Shown: positions 55,989 to 63,905, counted from the stretch's first letter. The stretch is 64,000 bases of DNA from Lactococcus hircilactis (GCF_009601015.1 NZ_WITJ01000011.1:56983-120982); one strand, 5' to 3'. Notes: generated by a model from the sequence alone, not told the origin. Made by a program: numbers and translations.

Positions 55989-57275
55989 TTGGAAAATAAA
56001 GAAGATATAATTTTAGGGGTGTACGAAAAACCCAAAACTGCACAATGGTTTGGCTTGTCTTTTCAGCATTTATTTGCGATGTTTGGCTCAACGGTCCTTG
56101 TTCCGATATTAGTTGGAATAAATCCTGCGATTGCATTACTTTCATCAGGACTTGGAACGCTTGCACACATGACGGTCACAAAATATAAAGTGCCCGCCTA
56201 TATGGGATCAAGTTTTGCATATATTGGCGCGATGACTTTATTGATGAAACACGGTGGAATTCCAGCGATTGCACAAGGTGCGATGACTGGAGGATTAGTT
56301 TATCTAATTGTTGCGCTCATCGTAAAAGTGGCTGGAAAAGGGTGGATTGATAAAGTGCTTCCACCGATTGTCGTCGGACCGATTGTGATGGTCATTGGAT
56401 TAAGTTTAGCACCTACTGCAATCAATGATGCCATGTATATCAATCCGGGTCAGCTTAAAGGATATAGTTTGGCCTACATTCTTATTGCGTTGGTGACCGT
56501 GCTTTCCATCGTGATTTACAGTATTTATGGTCGTGGGTTCTTATCTGTTGTTCCCATTTTATTGGGAATTATCACAGGGTATGTTGCTGCACTTGTGATT
56601 GGACTTATAATCAAGCAGCCGATTGTGAGCTTCTCTGGATTGTCTCATGCTCACTGGCTTGCAATTCCGCCAGTTCAAATCATGTTTGCCAGTTACCACT
56701 GGGCATTTTATCCTAGCGCAATTTTGACGATGGCGCCCATTGCATTTGTAACGATGACAGAACATTTTGGACATATTATGGTGTTAAATAGTTTAACAAA
56801 AAAAGATTATTTCAAAGATCCGGGACTTGAAAAAACCCTGTCTGGAGACGGTGTTGCACAGATTATTGCTGGATTTTTGGGTGCTCCTCCTGTGACATCT
56901 TATGGAGAAAATATTGGTGTCATGGCGATTACGAAAATTCACTCCATTTATGTCATTGCAGGAGCAGCGGTACTTGCAGTGGTTGTGTCTTTCATTGGAA
57001 AAATTACAGCACTTTTACAATCAATCCCAAGTCCAGTCATTGGTGGGGCGTCTATTGCTCTGTTTGGTGTCATTGCCGCGAGTGGATTGAAGATTTTAGT
57101 TGAAAATAAAGTGAATTTTGACATCAAACGCAATCTTTTGATTAGCTCTGTCGTATTAGTTATTGGGATTGGAGGGATGATTATTGAAGTCACTCAAAAT
57201 TTTGCCATCTCTTCTGTAGCGATTGCGACAATCCTTGGCATCGTTCTTAATCTTATTTTACCTAAAGAGGAATAA
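55989..57275 (+). CDS. pyrP: Uracil permease
   Basis: 428-aa nucleobase:proton symporter (NCS2, UraA type) with 14 hydrophobic segments. The segments FQHLFAMFGSTVLVPILVG and TEHFGHIMVLN, and the signature PVTSYGENIGVMAITK, are visible. The start is TTG 55989 with only a weak upstream GAAATGAGA; no better in-frame start gives the conserved N-terminus ILGVYEKPKTAQW. Second gene of the pyr operon. Confidence 0.92.
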   Translation: MENKEDIILGVYEKPKTAQWFGLSFQHLFAMFGSTVLVPILVGINPAIALLSSGLGTLAHMTVTKYKVPAYMGSSFAYIGAMTLLMKHGGIPAIAQGAMTGGLVYLIVALIVKVAGKGWIDKVLPPIVVGPIVMVIGLSLAPTAINDAMYINPGQLKGYSLAYILIALVTVLSIVIYSIYGRGFLSVVPILLGIITGYVAALVIGLIIKQPIVSFSGLSHAHWLAIPPVQIMFASYHWAFYPSAILTMAPIAFVTMTEHFGHIMVLNSLTKKDYFKDPGLEKTLSGDGVAQIIAGFLGAPPVTSYGENIGVMAITKIHSIYVIAGAAVLAVVVSFIGKITALLQSIPSPVIGGASIALFGVIAASGLKILVENKVNFDIKRNLLISSVVLVIGIGGMIIEVTQNFAISSVAIATILGIVLNLILPKEE

Positions 57276-57276
57276 T

Positions 57277-57471
57277 ATGAAACTTTGGAAATTGGCGCTT
57301 GTTTTATCAGGAACAATAGGTGTGATTAGTGTAGTCGTTCCGGTAGAATTAAGTGCAAAATGGGACAATAAACTTGGGCATGCCCAGTTAAAAATCCGTA
57401 AAAATGGCCTTTTAGATCTTGTCAGTACTGACAAAAAATGCTCAGCACTGACAAAAAATAAAATGAATTAA
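57277..57471 (+). CDS. Small exported protein in the pyr operon
   Basis: 64 aa, ATG 57277 one base after the pyrP stop with AAAGAGGAATA upstream. Residues 1-27 are a signal-peptide-like helix (KLALVLSGTIGVISVVVPVELSAK); the rest is basic. Its last third is built from two palindromes: TTGTCAGTACTGACAA (57419-57434, VSTDKK) and a degenerate one (57441-57452, SALTKN). I recognise no family; it may be a real accessory or an ORF extended by element insertion. Confidence 0.5.
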   Translation: MKLWKLALVLSGTIGVISVVVPVELSAKWDNKLGHAQLKIRKNGLLDLVSTDKKCSALTKNKMN

Positions 57472-57501
57472 AACATTTAATTTTACTCAGGGAGGTAAAA
57501 A

Positions 57502-58428
57502 ATGTTACGCACAGATGGGACGGTGAGCTTATCTCACTTAACAAGCATGGAAGATTTGAGTGTTGATGAGGTTATGGCTCTGATTACTCGCGCCATTTCT
57601 TTCAAAAATAACACCGTGCAAATGCCGGAGTGGTCACAAACTTTTGTCAGTAATCTCTTTTTTGAGAATAGCACGCGAACACATCACTCCTTTCACATTG
57701 CAGAGCGCAAACTTGGACTTGAAGTGTTGGAGTTTGATGCACAAAAAAGCTCAATCAGCAAAGGAGAAACCTTATTTGATACGGTGCTAACGCTGTGTGC
57801 TTTGGGAGTGAAAGTTGCTGTTATTCGTTCAAAAGAAGAAAAATACTATCAAAAATTAGTGGATTCACCGCACATCACGTGTGCGATTGTCAATGCTGGC
57901 GATGGTTCTGGACAGCACCCAAGTCAATGTTTGCTGGATTTGATGACAATTTATGAAGAATTTGGTCATTTTGACCAACTCAACATTGCAATTTCTGGTG
58001 ATTTGAGCCATTCTCGTGTTGCAAAATCAAACATGGTGATTCTAAAAAAATTGGGTGCAACACTCTATTTTACAGGACCTAAAGCCTGGCATACTCACGA
58101 GTTTGATTCTTACGGACAATTTGTTCAATTGGACGATGTGTTAGAATTTTTGGATGTCGCAATGTTTTTGCGCGTTCAACATGAGCGAATGGGAGCGGAC
58201 GAAAATGAAAATTTCAGTAAAAGTGATTATCACAAACGTTATGGATTAACAACAAAGAGAAGCGCGCTCATGAAACCAGAAGCGATTATCATGCACCCCG
58301 CACCGGTCAATCGCGATGTAGAACTTGCTGACGCACTTGTTGTGAGCCCTAAAAGCCGAATTGTGGCACAAATGACAAACGGCGTTTACATGCGCATGGC
58401 GATTTTAGAGGCGATTTTAAAGCAGTAG
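57502..58428 (+). CDS. pyrB: Aspartate carbamoyltransferase catalytic subunit
   Basis: 308-aa enzyme, first committed step of pyrimidine synthesis. Carbamoyl-phosphate motif [21 protein letters not shown] near residue 50; [14 protein letters not shown] near the C-terminus binds aspartate. RBS CAGGGAGGTAA. Third pyr gene. Confidence 0.96.
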   Translation: MLRTDGTVSLSHLTSMEDLSVDEVMALITRAISFKNNTVQMPEWSQTFVSNLFFENSTRTHHSFHIAERKLGLEVLEFDAQKSSISKGETLFDTVLTLCALGVKVAVIRSKEEKYYQKLVDSPHITCAIVNAGDGSGQHPSQCLLDLMTIYEEFGHFDQLNIAISGDLSHSRVAKSNMVILKKLGATLYFTGPKAWHTHEFDSYGQFVQLDDVLEFLDVAMFLRVQHERMGADENENFSKSDYHKRYGLTTKRSALMKPEAIIMHPAPVNRDVELADALVVSPKSRIVAQMTNGVYMRMAILEAILKQ

Positions 58429-58495
58429 CACTAAAAAAAAGCATTAAAATTTCTGTCAGTACTGACAAAAGAAAAAATAATAAAGAGGTAAGATA

Positions 58496-59575
58496 ATGAT
58501 GAGCAAAAGACTCCTAATCTTAGAAGATGGCACTGTATTTGAGGGTGAAGCGATTGGTGCTAATGTTGAAGTAACTGGTGAATTAGTTTTTAACACAGGA
58601 ATGTCAGGCTATCAAGAATCCATCACTGACCAATCTTATAATGGACAAATTTTGATGTTTACATTTCCTTTGATTGGAAATTATGGGATCAATAGAGACG
58701 ACTTTGAATCCATTCGCCCAACGTGTAAAGCGGTTGTTGTACATGAAGCAGCACGTCGCCCGTCCAATTGGCGCACACAAATTTCATTGGATGAATTTTT
58801 GAAATCGAGAAACATCCCAGGAATTAGTGGAGTTGATACTCGTGCATTGACCAAAATTGTTCGTGAACACGGCACAATGAAAGCAACGCTTTCAAGTCCA
58901 GATGATGAATTAGAACATCAAATGAGTCAACTCAAAGCAACAGTTTTACCAAGTAATCAAGTACAAACCAGCAGCACAAAAACACCTTACCCTTCTCCAA
59001 ATATGGGAAGAAAAGTTGTTGTGGTTGATTTTGGACTGAAACACTCCATTTTACGTGAACTCTCAAAACGGCAATGCGATGTGACCGTTGTACCGTATGA
59101 CACAACAGCACAAGAAATCTTGAACATGCATCCAGATGGTGTGATGTTGACGAACGGCCCTGGAGATCCAACAGATGTTCCAGAAGCAATTACGATGATT
59201 CAAGGAATTTTAGGACACGTTCCGATCTTTGGCATCTGCTTAGGACACCAACTTTTAAGTCTTGCAAATGGCGCAACAACCTACAAAATGAAATTTGGAC
59301 ACCGCGGGTTTAATCATGCCGTCCGTGAAATTGCAACTGGACGAATTGATTTTACCTCTCAAAATCACGGCTATGCGGTTTCCAGAGAAAATCTTCCTGA
59401 CACACTTTTAGTCACACACGAAGAAATCAATGATCATTCAATTGAGGGGATTCGGCACCGTTATCATCCCGCCTTTTCCGTTCAATTTCATCCCGATGCA
59501 GCACCTGGCCCACACGACGCCAGCTACTTATTTGATGATTTTATGGACCTTATGGATAACTTTGAAATTAAATAA
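58496..59575 (+). CDS. carA: Carbamoyl-phosphate synthase small subunit
   Basis: 359-aa glutaminase subunit. The amidotransferase nucleophile Cys is in [13 protein letters not shown] and the His-Glu relay includes [14 protein letters not shown]. The start is ATG 58496 or 58499. A palindrome copy (58454-58467) lies in the pyrB-carA gap. carB is not next to it: prophage sequence begins right after the stop. In Lactococcus lactis, carB is known to be elsewhere. Confidence 0.96.
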   Translation: MMSKRLLILEDGTVFEGEAIGANVEVTGELVFNTGMSGYQESITDQSYNGQILMFTFPLIGNYGINRDDFESIRPTCKAVVVHEAARRPSNWRTQISLDEFLKSRNIPGISGVDTRALTKIVREHGTMKATLSSPDDELEHQMSQLKATVLPSNQVQTSSTKTPYPSPNMGRKVVVVDFGLKHSILRELSKRQCDVTVVPYDTTAQEILNMHPDGVMLTNGPGDPTDVPEAITMIQGILGHVPIFGICLGHQLLSLANGATTYKMKFGHRGFNHAVREIATGRIDFTSQNHGYAVSRENLPDTLLVTHEEINDHSIEGIRHRYHPAFSVQFHPDAAPGPHDASYLFDDFMDLMDNFEIK

Positions 59576-59642
59576 CCATATATATCAATAGTTTATACCA
59601 CTTTAAAAATTATCAATTTATCAAAAGGGGCAAAAAAGGGGC

Positions 59643-59671
59643 AAAAAAAAACGTTCTATGATTAGAGCGTT
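59643..59671 (-). terminator. Terminator of the integrase gene
   Basis: On the minus strand AACGCTCTA-ATCA-TAGAACGTT (one G-T) followed by TTTTTTT. It overlaps the integrase 3' end. Confidence 0.75.
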
Positions 59672-60807
59672 ATTTTGTTTAGAGCGTTAATTACGTCTTG
59701 CTTTGATTTATTTGTGACGTGATTATAGATTTTGATAGTTGTCGATGCGTCTCCGTGCCCTACTCTCTGCATTATTGTTTTTATTGGTATATTCAGTTCT
59801 GCCAAAAGTGATACGTGAGAATGCCTAAAAATATGTGATGATAAAGTCTTTTCTATATTACTTTCTATACCCGCTTTTTTTAACTGAGTATTAAAACTAT
59901 TGAGCACTACTGGATTATTTTGCACGCTAACAAAAATATAATCATCTTCTTTTACAATGCCAAATCTTAATTGATTTATTTGTTTTTGATATTCCAGTAT
60001 CTCAATAGCCCTCTCAGGAATGTCTACAATTCTTCTACTGTTAATATTTTTGGGTGTAGTTTTTACTGCTTCTGATATTTTTAATTTAAACGCATCTAGC
60101 GTTCCATCAACTGCAATGCTTTTTCCATCAAAGTTTTTCCATTGCAATGCTTGTAGCTCTCCAAACCTTAATCCAGTCAGCCAAAGGAACTCAGCAATCC
60201 TTCCATTATTAGCTTTTCTATTCGTTGAATATAATCTTTCTAAAATTAATTTAACCTCATTTTTTTCAAGATACTTTTGATCTATTTTTATTTTTCTCGA
60301 TTCTTCCTCTTGTTTTTTAGGAACAATTTTAACGCCATCAGTTGGATTAGAAAAAATATATTTTTTACTAATAGCAAATTTAAAAATTTGGGATACGGTT
60401 GATTTTATTTGAGAAGTATAATTAAGCGAGTATTTTCCAAACGTATACATCTTATCAATTAGTTTAGAAATTAAATTTGAATCAATGTTTTTGATAAGCA
60501 TTTCTGGCTTGATGACAGTATTAATCACTTCCATAGTGTCTAATGCATGTAAATATGATTTTCTTTTTACACGCACTTTGTAATATTTTAGCCATTCTCC
60601 CACTAGATCTTTAAAAGTTATATCAGAAATAGAGTGCGAATCTATCTTATTATCTATTTTTTCTGATAATAATCTTGCAGCGCTTTTGACTGAACGATTA
60701 GAATTAGTATCAAGCGTAATTGAAATTTTTTTCCATTTTTCAGTATACGGGTCTTTGTATCTTTCGTAATATTTAAACTTTCCATTTGGTAAATTTTCTA
60801 TCCACAT
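59662..60807 (-). CDS. int: Phage tyrosine recombinase integrase
   Basis: 381-aa site-specific recombinase. N-terminal arm-binding (residues ~3-60) and SAM-like core-binding domains, then the catalytic domain with Arg in WLTGLRFGELQAL, HxxR in SSHIFRHSHVSLL and His/Tyr in VGHGDASTTIKIYNHV. An 18-codon upstream extension to 60861 is open, but MWIENLPNGKFKYYERYKD is the usual start and GGAG lies 10 nt upstream. It lies next to the presumed attachment site. Confidence 0.92.
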   Translation of the reverse strand: MWIENLPNGKFKYYERYKDPYTEKWKKISITLDTNSNRSVKSAARLLSEKIDNKIDSHSISDITFKDLVGEWLKYYKVRVKRKSYLHALDTMEVINTVIKPEMLIKNIDSNLISKLIDKMYTFGKYSLNYTSQIKSTVSQIFKFAISKKYIFSNPTDGVKIVPKKQEEESRKIKIDQKYLEKNEVKLILERLYSTNRKANNGRIAEFLWLTGLRFGELQALQWKNFDGKSIAVDGTLDAFKLKISEAVKTTPKNINSRRIVDIPERAIEILEYQKQINQLRFGIVKEDDYIFVSVQNNPVVLNSFNTQLKKAGIESNIEKTLSSHIFRHSHVSLLAELNIPIKTIMQRVGHGDASTTIKIYNHVTNKSKQDVINALNKITL

Positions 60808-60891
60808 TTGCTTTTTACTCCATTTCTTGATAAAATGAGTGTAGTAAAAAACTCTATTCATAGCTAGAGATTTTACTAATACTATATCTTT

Positions 60892-60932
60892 AGCCCACCC
60901 CCTAACTCATAACCCCCTGGGTGGGCTTTTTT
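60892..60932 (+). terminator. GC-rich plus-strand terminator between two minus-strand genes
   Basis: AGCCCACCC (60892-60900) pairs with GGGTGGGCT (60919-60927), followed by TTTTTT on the plus strand. Both neighbouring genes read the other way, and on that strand no U-run follows. It would stop transcripts entering from the host side (carA) or an antisense RNA across int. Confidence 0.7.
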
Positions 60933-60935
60933 GTT

Positions 60936-61766
60936 TTAGAAAAATTGCTTTACTTCTAGCAGTCTACCAATAACTCTAGCTGGATTGTATTCATTCACGA
61001 TTATTTTATCAAAACTTTCATTTTCAGGAACGAGAATGAGGTTTTTTAAATATCCATTTTGGTCAACATCATGAAACACTCGTTTAACAGTAACCCAACT
61101 TCCATCTTCTGCCATTACAGCGCCTATCTTTCCATCGCTGATGTCTGATGAATGCTCAAATAGTCCGAACATACCATCGTGAATCAGCGTCTCCATGCTC
61201 TTGCCTTTGATATTGAGCCAAAACACATCATCTCTACCAGCATATTCAGCACTGACTGGCATCATACCGTCAAAGTTTTCCTCTGCCATGATATTATACC
61301 CAGCTGCGATGTCTCCCAATATTGGAGCCATTCCCATATTTTCAGAATCGTAAGGAATATATCCAGGAACTTTTGTGATGTCAATTACTTTCGGTTTATT
61401 CTGCTCGCTTAATTGAACAGTAGCAGTGTTAAGAACTATTTTTTGGCGTGGTTCTTCAAGCTGTTTAGAAATATCTGTTATTTGTTGAACTATTTCATTC
61501 AGTACTTCTGGCTCTTTCCAATCTTCTGCATGCCGTGGGTCGATATCTTCACGAAGAACTCCAAAAAAGTCAGCTATTTTTTGAAGATTACCAGGATTTG
61601 GCAAAGATTTTCCATTAGTGTATTCACTTATTGAGCTTTGAGAAATATTAGTTCCTTTTTGTAGGTCAATAGCCTTCTTACCTTGCTCTTCTAAATACTT
61701 TTTAATATTGGAAGAAACGATAGACTTCATGATTTCTTCTTGCGGAGTAGATTTTCCTCTTCCCAT
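60936..61766 (-). CDS. CI-type phage repressor, HTH + S24 peptidase
   Basis: 276 aa. N-terminal XRE helix-turn-helix (KAIDLQKGTNISQSSISEYTNGKS, residues ~32-56), a linker, then a LexA/CI-like autoprotease: cleavage site DIAAGY, catalytic Ser in IKGKSMETLI and Lys in WVTVKRVF. RecA-stimulated self-cleavage would induce the phage. It is divergent from the early promoter. RBS AGGAG is 7 nt before ATG 61766. Confidence 0.93.
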   Translation of the reverse strand: MGRGKSTPQEEIMKSIVSSNIKKYLEEQGKKAIDLQKGTNISQSSISEYTNGKSLPNPGNLQKIADFFGVLREDIDPRHAEDWKEPEVLNEIVQQITDISKQLEEPRQKIVLNTATVQLSEQNKPKVIDITKVPGYIPYDSENMGMAPILGDIAAGYNIMAEENFDGMMPVSAEYAGRDDVFWLNIKGKSMETLIHDGMFGLFEHSSDISDGKIGAVMAEDGSWVTVKRVFHDVDQNGYLKNLILVPENESFDKIIVNEYNPARVIGRLLEVKQFF

Positions 61767-61794
61767 TGTTTTCTCCTATTTAATTTATATCTAT

Positions 61795-61893
61795 ATTATA
61801 TCGGAATAAAACGAAAAAATCAATAAAAAAAATAAAAAAATATCGTTTTTTAACGTTTTTATTATTGACATTGTTTTAAAACAATGTTATAAT
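61795..61893. promoter_or_regulatory. Phage genetic switch: divergent promoters and operators
   Basis: Rightward: TTGACA (61865-61870), 17 nt, TATAAT (61888-61893). The spacer is covered by a perfect 20-bp palindrome, ACATTGTTTT-AAAACAATGT (61868-61887). Leftward (repressor): TTGATT and TATAAT with 17 nt between (plus coordinates 61818-61823 and 61795-61800). CGTT-TTTT-AACG at 61844-61855 is a possible second operator. Confidence 0.8.
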
Positions 61894-61923
61894 TAATTCA
61901 TAAAGTTAAACGAGCGAACAAAC

Positions 61924-62030
61924 ATGGAGCATTCAGTACGGCGGACGGAACGATGTTCAAATGACGGTACACGACGTATCCACCGCGACGTAAGTAGTGA
62001 GTTTGGCAAATAAAAAGCCCCATAGGGGCG
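61924..62030 (+). other. GC-rich leader after the lytic promoter, with a 29-codon ORF
   Basis: About 30 nt after the early promoter the AT-rich sequence changes to a GC-rich block. It holds an ORF from ATG 61924 to the stop at 62011-62013 (29 aa, starting MEHSVRRTERC, no good ribosome site), then the hairpin GCCCC-ATA-GGGGC (62017-62029) just before the ribosome site of the next gene. The expected cro gene is absent here. It may be a structured leader or small RNA. Confidence 0.4.
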
Positions 62031-62045
62031 GAAAGGATGCTTATT

Positions 62046-62171
62046 ATGGAACTGATTAATTATATTTTATTTGTTATTCTTTGTTTGATCCAAGGAATAA
62101 TGAACGCTTTCTTTCTATCGAACCTTGTATCGCTTCGCGAAAAAGTGAGTGATTTAGAACGTCGTTTGTAA
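62046..62171 (+). CDS. 41-aa phage membrane peptide
   Basis: ATG 62046 has GGAAAGGA upstream. The product has a membrane helix (residues ~5-25) and a charged coil SLREKVSDLERRL. It is the first well-supported gene of the rightward early transcript. Its last 98 bases overlap the 3' end of the minus-strand 156-aa gene. Not recognised. Confidence 0.6.
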   Translation: MELINYILFVILCLIQGIMNAFFLSNLVSLREKVSDLERRL

Positions 62172-62544
62172 GTTTATTTATGATGGTTTGAATATCAGGA
62201 ATTATTTCTTGGAATTTTTCAATACTTTTATAATCATCTATATCATATTCTTTTAATAGCTTTAAAAATTTGTTTAAATATTTCTTGGGTAGGTAAGGCA
62301 AAACTTTGGCTGTTGCTGCTGATAAATTAGTGTAGCTATCCCAATTCCAATCAGTGACAGCTTTTCCATAAGCAGTAAGTAATTCCTCAAATAGTAGTTT
62401 AATTTTATCTAATGATTTTAATTTATAATCTTCCACTTTAGATACTTTTGACTGATGACCACTTATTAATGATGTAAGCATAGGTGCAATTATTGCTATT
62501 ATAGCAACGATTAAGCTAATTGTTGTTGTATCAATTTTGTTCAT
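62074..62544 (-). CDS. Membrane-anchored phage protein, unknown
   Basis: 156 aa. One N-terminal membrane helix (TISLIVAIIAIIAPMLTSLIS, residues ~8-28), then a helical, Lys/Asp-rich cytoplasmic domain with AKVLPYLPKKYLNKFLKLLKEYD. It has its own minus-strand promoter (TGATATAAT, plus 62580-62588) and GGAGG before the ATG, so it may be expressed in the lysogen. A superinfection-exclusion role is a guess from position. Confidence 0.7.
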   Translation of the reverse strand: MNKIDTTTISLIVAIIAIIAPMLTSLISGHQSKVSKVEDYKLKSLDKIKLLFEELLTAYGKAVTDWNWDSYTNLSAATAKVLPYLPKKYLNKFLKLLKEYDIDDYKSIEKFQEIIPDIQTIINKLTNDVLNHSLFREAIQGSIERKRSLFLGSNKE

Positions 62545-62579
62545 AAAACCTCCAATATAATTTTAGTTTGGTCACTTAC

Positions 62580-62588
62580 ATTATATCA
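62580..62588 (-). promoter_or_regulatory. Extended -10 promoter of the 156-aa gene
   Basis: Minus strand TGATATAAT, 35 nt before the start codon. The same nine bases precede the 118-aa gene. Confidence 0.6.
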
Positions 62589-62632
62589 CGGAGTTATGAT
62601 ATTGCTCACAACGAGCAGGGAAGACTGGCGAA

Positions 62633-62647
62633 CAGGTTCGATTCCTG
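62633..62647 (+). other. tRNA T-arm-like stem-loop
   Basis: CAGG-TTCGATT-CCTG is a perfect T-arm shape. The flanks (GAGCAGGGAAGACTGGCGAA before, AACTTCTCTTA after) do not form an acceptor stem, D-arm or anticodon arm, so it is not an intact tRNA. It lies in the leader of the next gene. Confidence 0.4.
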
Positions 62648-62699
62648 AACTTCTCTTACTGCGAAAGCAGAAATTTAATTAATCAGAAAGGATAATAAA

Positions 62700-62945
62700 A
62701 TGAACATTATCGAAGCAACGAAAAAAGCCTTAGAAGAAAATAAGGCAATTACAACCCCTGAAGATAAAGACCATGGAATGGTATTTATTCCTACAAATTC
62801 TATGCCACTTGGAATAGTCATTGTACCAACAAAAACAGGTATTGAAAAATCTGGAGGAACATATAAAGAAAAATGGCCTACAGCTTCAAAATTCTGGAAT
62901 CCTAAAGCCAAGGACATTTTAAGAAATGATTGGGAATTATATTAA
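62700..62945 (+). CDS. DUF2829-like small phage protein (possible Tad2 anti-Thoeris family)
   Basis: 81 aa. The layout fits the DUF2829/Tad2 family: N-terminal helix NIIEATKKALEENKAIT, a beta-rich middle with GMVFIPTNSMPLGIVIVP, and the C-terminal signature KFWNPKAKDILRNDWE (family pattern W-P-x-x-x-D-[IL]-L-x-x-DWE). Tad2 proteins sequester the signalling molecule of Thoeris defence. The match is by motif only and moderate. AAAGGA ribosome site; the stop overlaps the stop of the next minus-strand gene. Confidence 0.55.
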   Translation: MNIIEATKKALEENKAITTPEDKDHGMVFIPTNSMPLGIVIVPTKTGIEKSGGTYKEKWPTASKFWNPKAKDILRNDWELY

Positions 62946-63265
62946 TTTAAAACCCAATCCGCAATTTCTTTGACGGTATTAATATTTTTGTTTTCAAAAT
63001 ATATTATCGTCTTATCTAGCAAATAGGAATCAATAATAGTGCTGTTTCCATAACTATTCATAACATACCCAGACCTAGACAGCCCGTTCATAGTTTCTAA
63101 AGCATCATCTGGTAACCAATCAGGTACTAATGCGTAGATGTCAGAGATATGTCCGACACGCTTTGCAGAGTTTTTGGAAACACCATTATTAATTTTACTA
63201 AGGTACTCTTTATAAATTATCGCAAGTAATTGTTTAGAATCCTTAGTTAATTGAACATCATCCAA
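62942..63265 (-). CDS. Phage protein of unknown function
   Basis: 107 aa, helical, with GHISDIYALVPDWLPDDALETMNGL and a C-terminal helix KNINTVKEIADWVLN. GTG 63271 is open but is 2 nt from AAAGGAGG; TTG 63265 is 8 nt from it and is the likelier start. It is convergent with the DUF2829-like gene (4-bp overlap). The middle looks like a wHTH or four-helix domain, not a known family. Confidence 0.6.
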   Translation of the reverse strand: MDDVQLTKDSKQLLAIIYKEYLSKINNGVSKNSAKRVGHISDIYALVPDWLPDDALETMNGLSRSGYVMNSYGNSTIIDSYLLDKTIIYFENKNINTVKEIADWVLN

Positions 63266-63301
63266 TATCACATCCTCCTTTCTATAATATTTTTAGGTCA
63301 T

Positions 63302-63320
63302 CCACTACTGGTAATAGTGG
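63302..63320. other. Inverted repeat upstream of the 107-aa gene
   Basis: CCACTA-CTGGTAA-TAGTGG (63302-63320) stands about 40 bp before the TTG start of the minus-strand gene. Possible operator. The rest of 63272-63400 is AT-rich, with no gene. Confidence 0.4.
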
Positions 63321-63400
63321 TTGCTCCAAATCTATTATAGCATTGATGATAATTAAGAAATTATTAAATTTTAAATACAATTAAAGAAAGGAGGAGGGAT

Positions 63401-63508
63401 ATGAACGATCACTCAATGGAATTCTTAGGTGGCTTGTTGGGTTGTGCTTTGGGAGTCATTGTTTCAGCATTGATAATAGCTTTGTTCATTTTAATGACCG
63501 GAGGATGA
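63401..63508 (+). CDS. 35-aa phage membrane peptide
   Basis: ATG 63401 with AAAGGAGGAGGG upstream, a very strong site. The product is almost entirely one membrane helix (EFLGGLLGCALGVIVSALIIALFILM) ending TGG. Its last 23 bases overlap the 3' end of the minus-strand 118-aa gene. No homologue recognised; the ribosome site makes it credible. Confidence 0.6.
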   Translation: MNDHSMEFLGGLLGCALGVIVSALIIALFILMTGG

Positions 63509-63842
63509 GTTTTACAATAGCGTTTATTACAGGACTCAAAATTATTCCGACAGCTATTCCAGAAATGAATGTAGAAAAAAATGATAACCAAAAATGTTCA
63601 AACCATGCTTTACGCTTGTATCCTCTTTTGGCAGCAAAGTAAGTTAATCCCTTCTTAGTTAAGGATACATTAGAGTCTTGGAATTGTTGAATGAACTTAT
63701 TTTCTATAAGAAAGTCAAGCGATTCCGCAGCATTTTGATTTTTGATTGAGGCGATTTGAAAACTACTATCTTTATTTACACCATAATGATAGTCAATTAG
63801 TTTTTTTAAAACTTTTTCTGAGTCTTTATCTAATAATTCCAC
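63486..63842 (-). CDS. Winged-helix-like phage protein with C-terminal membrane helix
   Basis: 118 aa, GTG start 7 nt after GGAGG. Residues ~1-70 look like a winged helix (AAESLDFLIENKFIQQFQ, VSLTKKGLTYFAAKRGYKRK); residues ~82-112 are a membrane helix (FFSTFISGIAVGIILSPVINAIVKLI). Its own minus-strand promoter TGATATAAT is at plus 63873-63881. A membrane-tethered regulator or exclusion protein is possible; unproven. Confidence 0.65.
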   Translation of the reverse strand: MELLDKDSEKVLKKLIDYHYGVNKDSSFQIASIKNQNAAESLDFLIENKFIQQFQDSNVSLTKKGLTYFAAKRGYKRKAWFEHFWLSFFSTFISGIAVGIILSPVINAIVKLILRSLK

Positions 63843-63905
63843 GAGGAATCCTCCAGTAATAAATTTAACAAAATTATATCACACATTAATCAGAAAGGAG
63901 CCAAT

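Larger units (their letters stand above)
2813..58467. repeat. Dispersed iterated palindrome TGTCAGTACTGACA (coordinates of all copies)
   Basis: Copies with the exact core GTCAGTACTGAC: 2814, 3150, 3488, 11188, 11567, 11990, 12639, 12741, 16380, 21603, 28555, 41230, 41280, 44334, 49436, 57421 and 58455 (first base of the 12-mer). Longest perfect palindromes: 11182-11205 and 41274-41297 (24 bp), 16375-16396 and 21598-21619 (22 bp). Variants: GCAC centre at 3465-3480, 27589, 27630 and 27671; GCGC centre at 49489-49502; ATTAC forms at 26455 and 44466; many in 50310-52880. Eleven of the exact copies are inside genes. The feature span is the range, not a continuous element. Confidence 0.95.

Noticed and set aside
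2813..58467. The iterated palindrome as ordinary transcription terminators
   Set aside because: Most copies lack a T-run and many are inside genes; only the 41229 copy abuts a terminator.
62590..62665. Complete tRNA gene
   Set aside because: Only the T-arm shape is present; no acceptor stem or anticodon arm can be drawn.
62675..62917. Minus-strand 80-aa ORF antisense to the DUF2829-like gene
   Set aside because: No ribosome site, and the plus-strand gene has one plus a family-like sequence.
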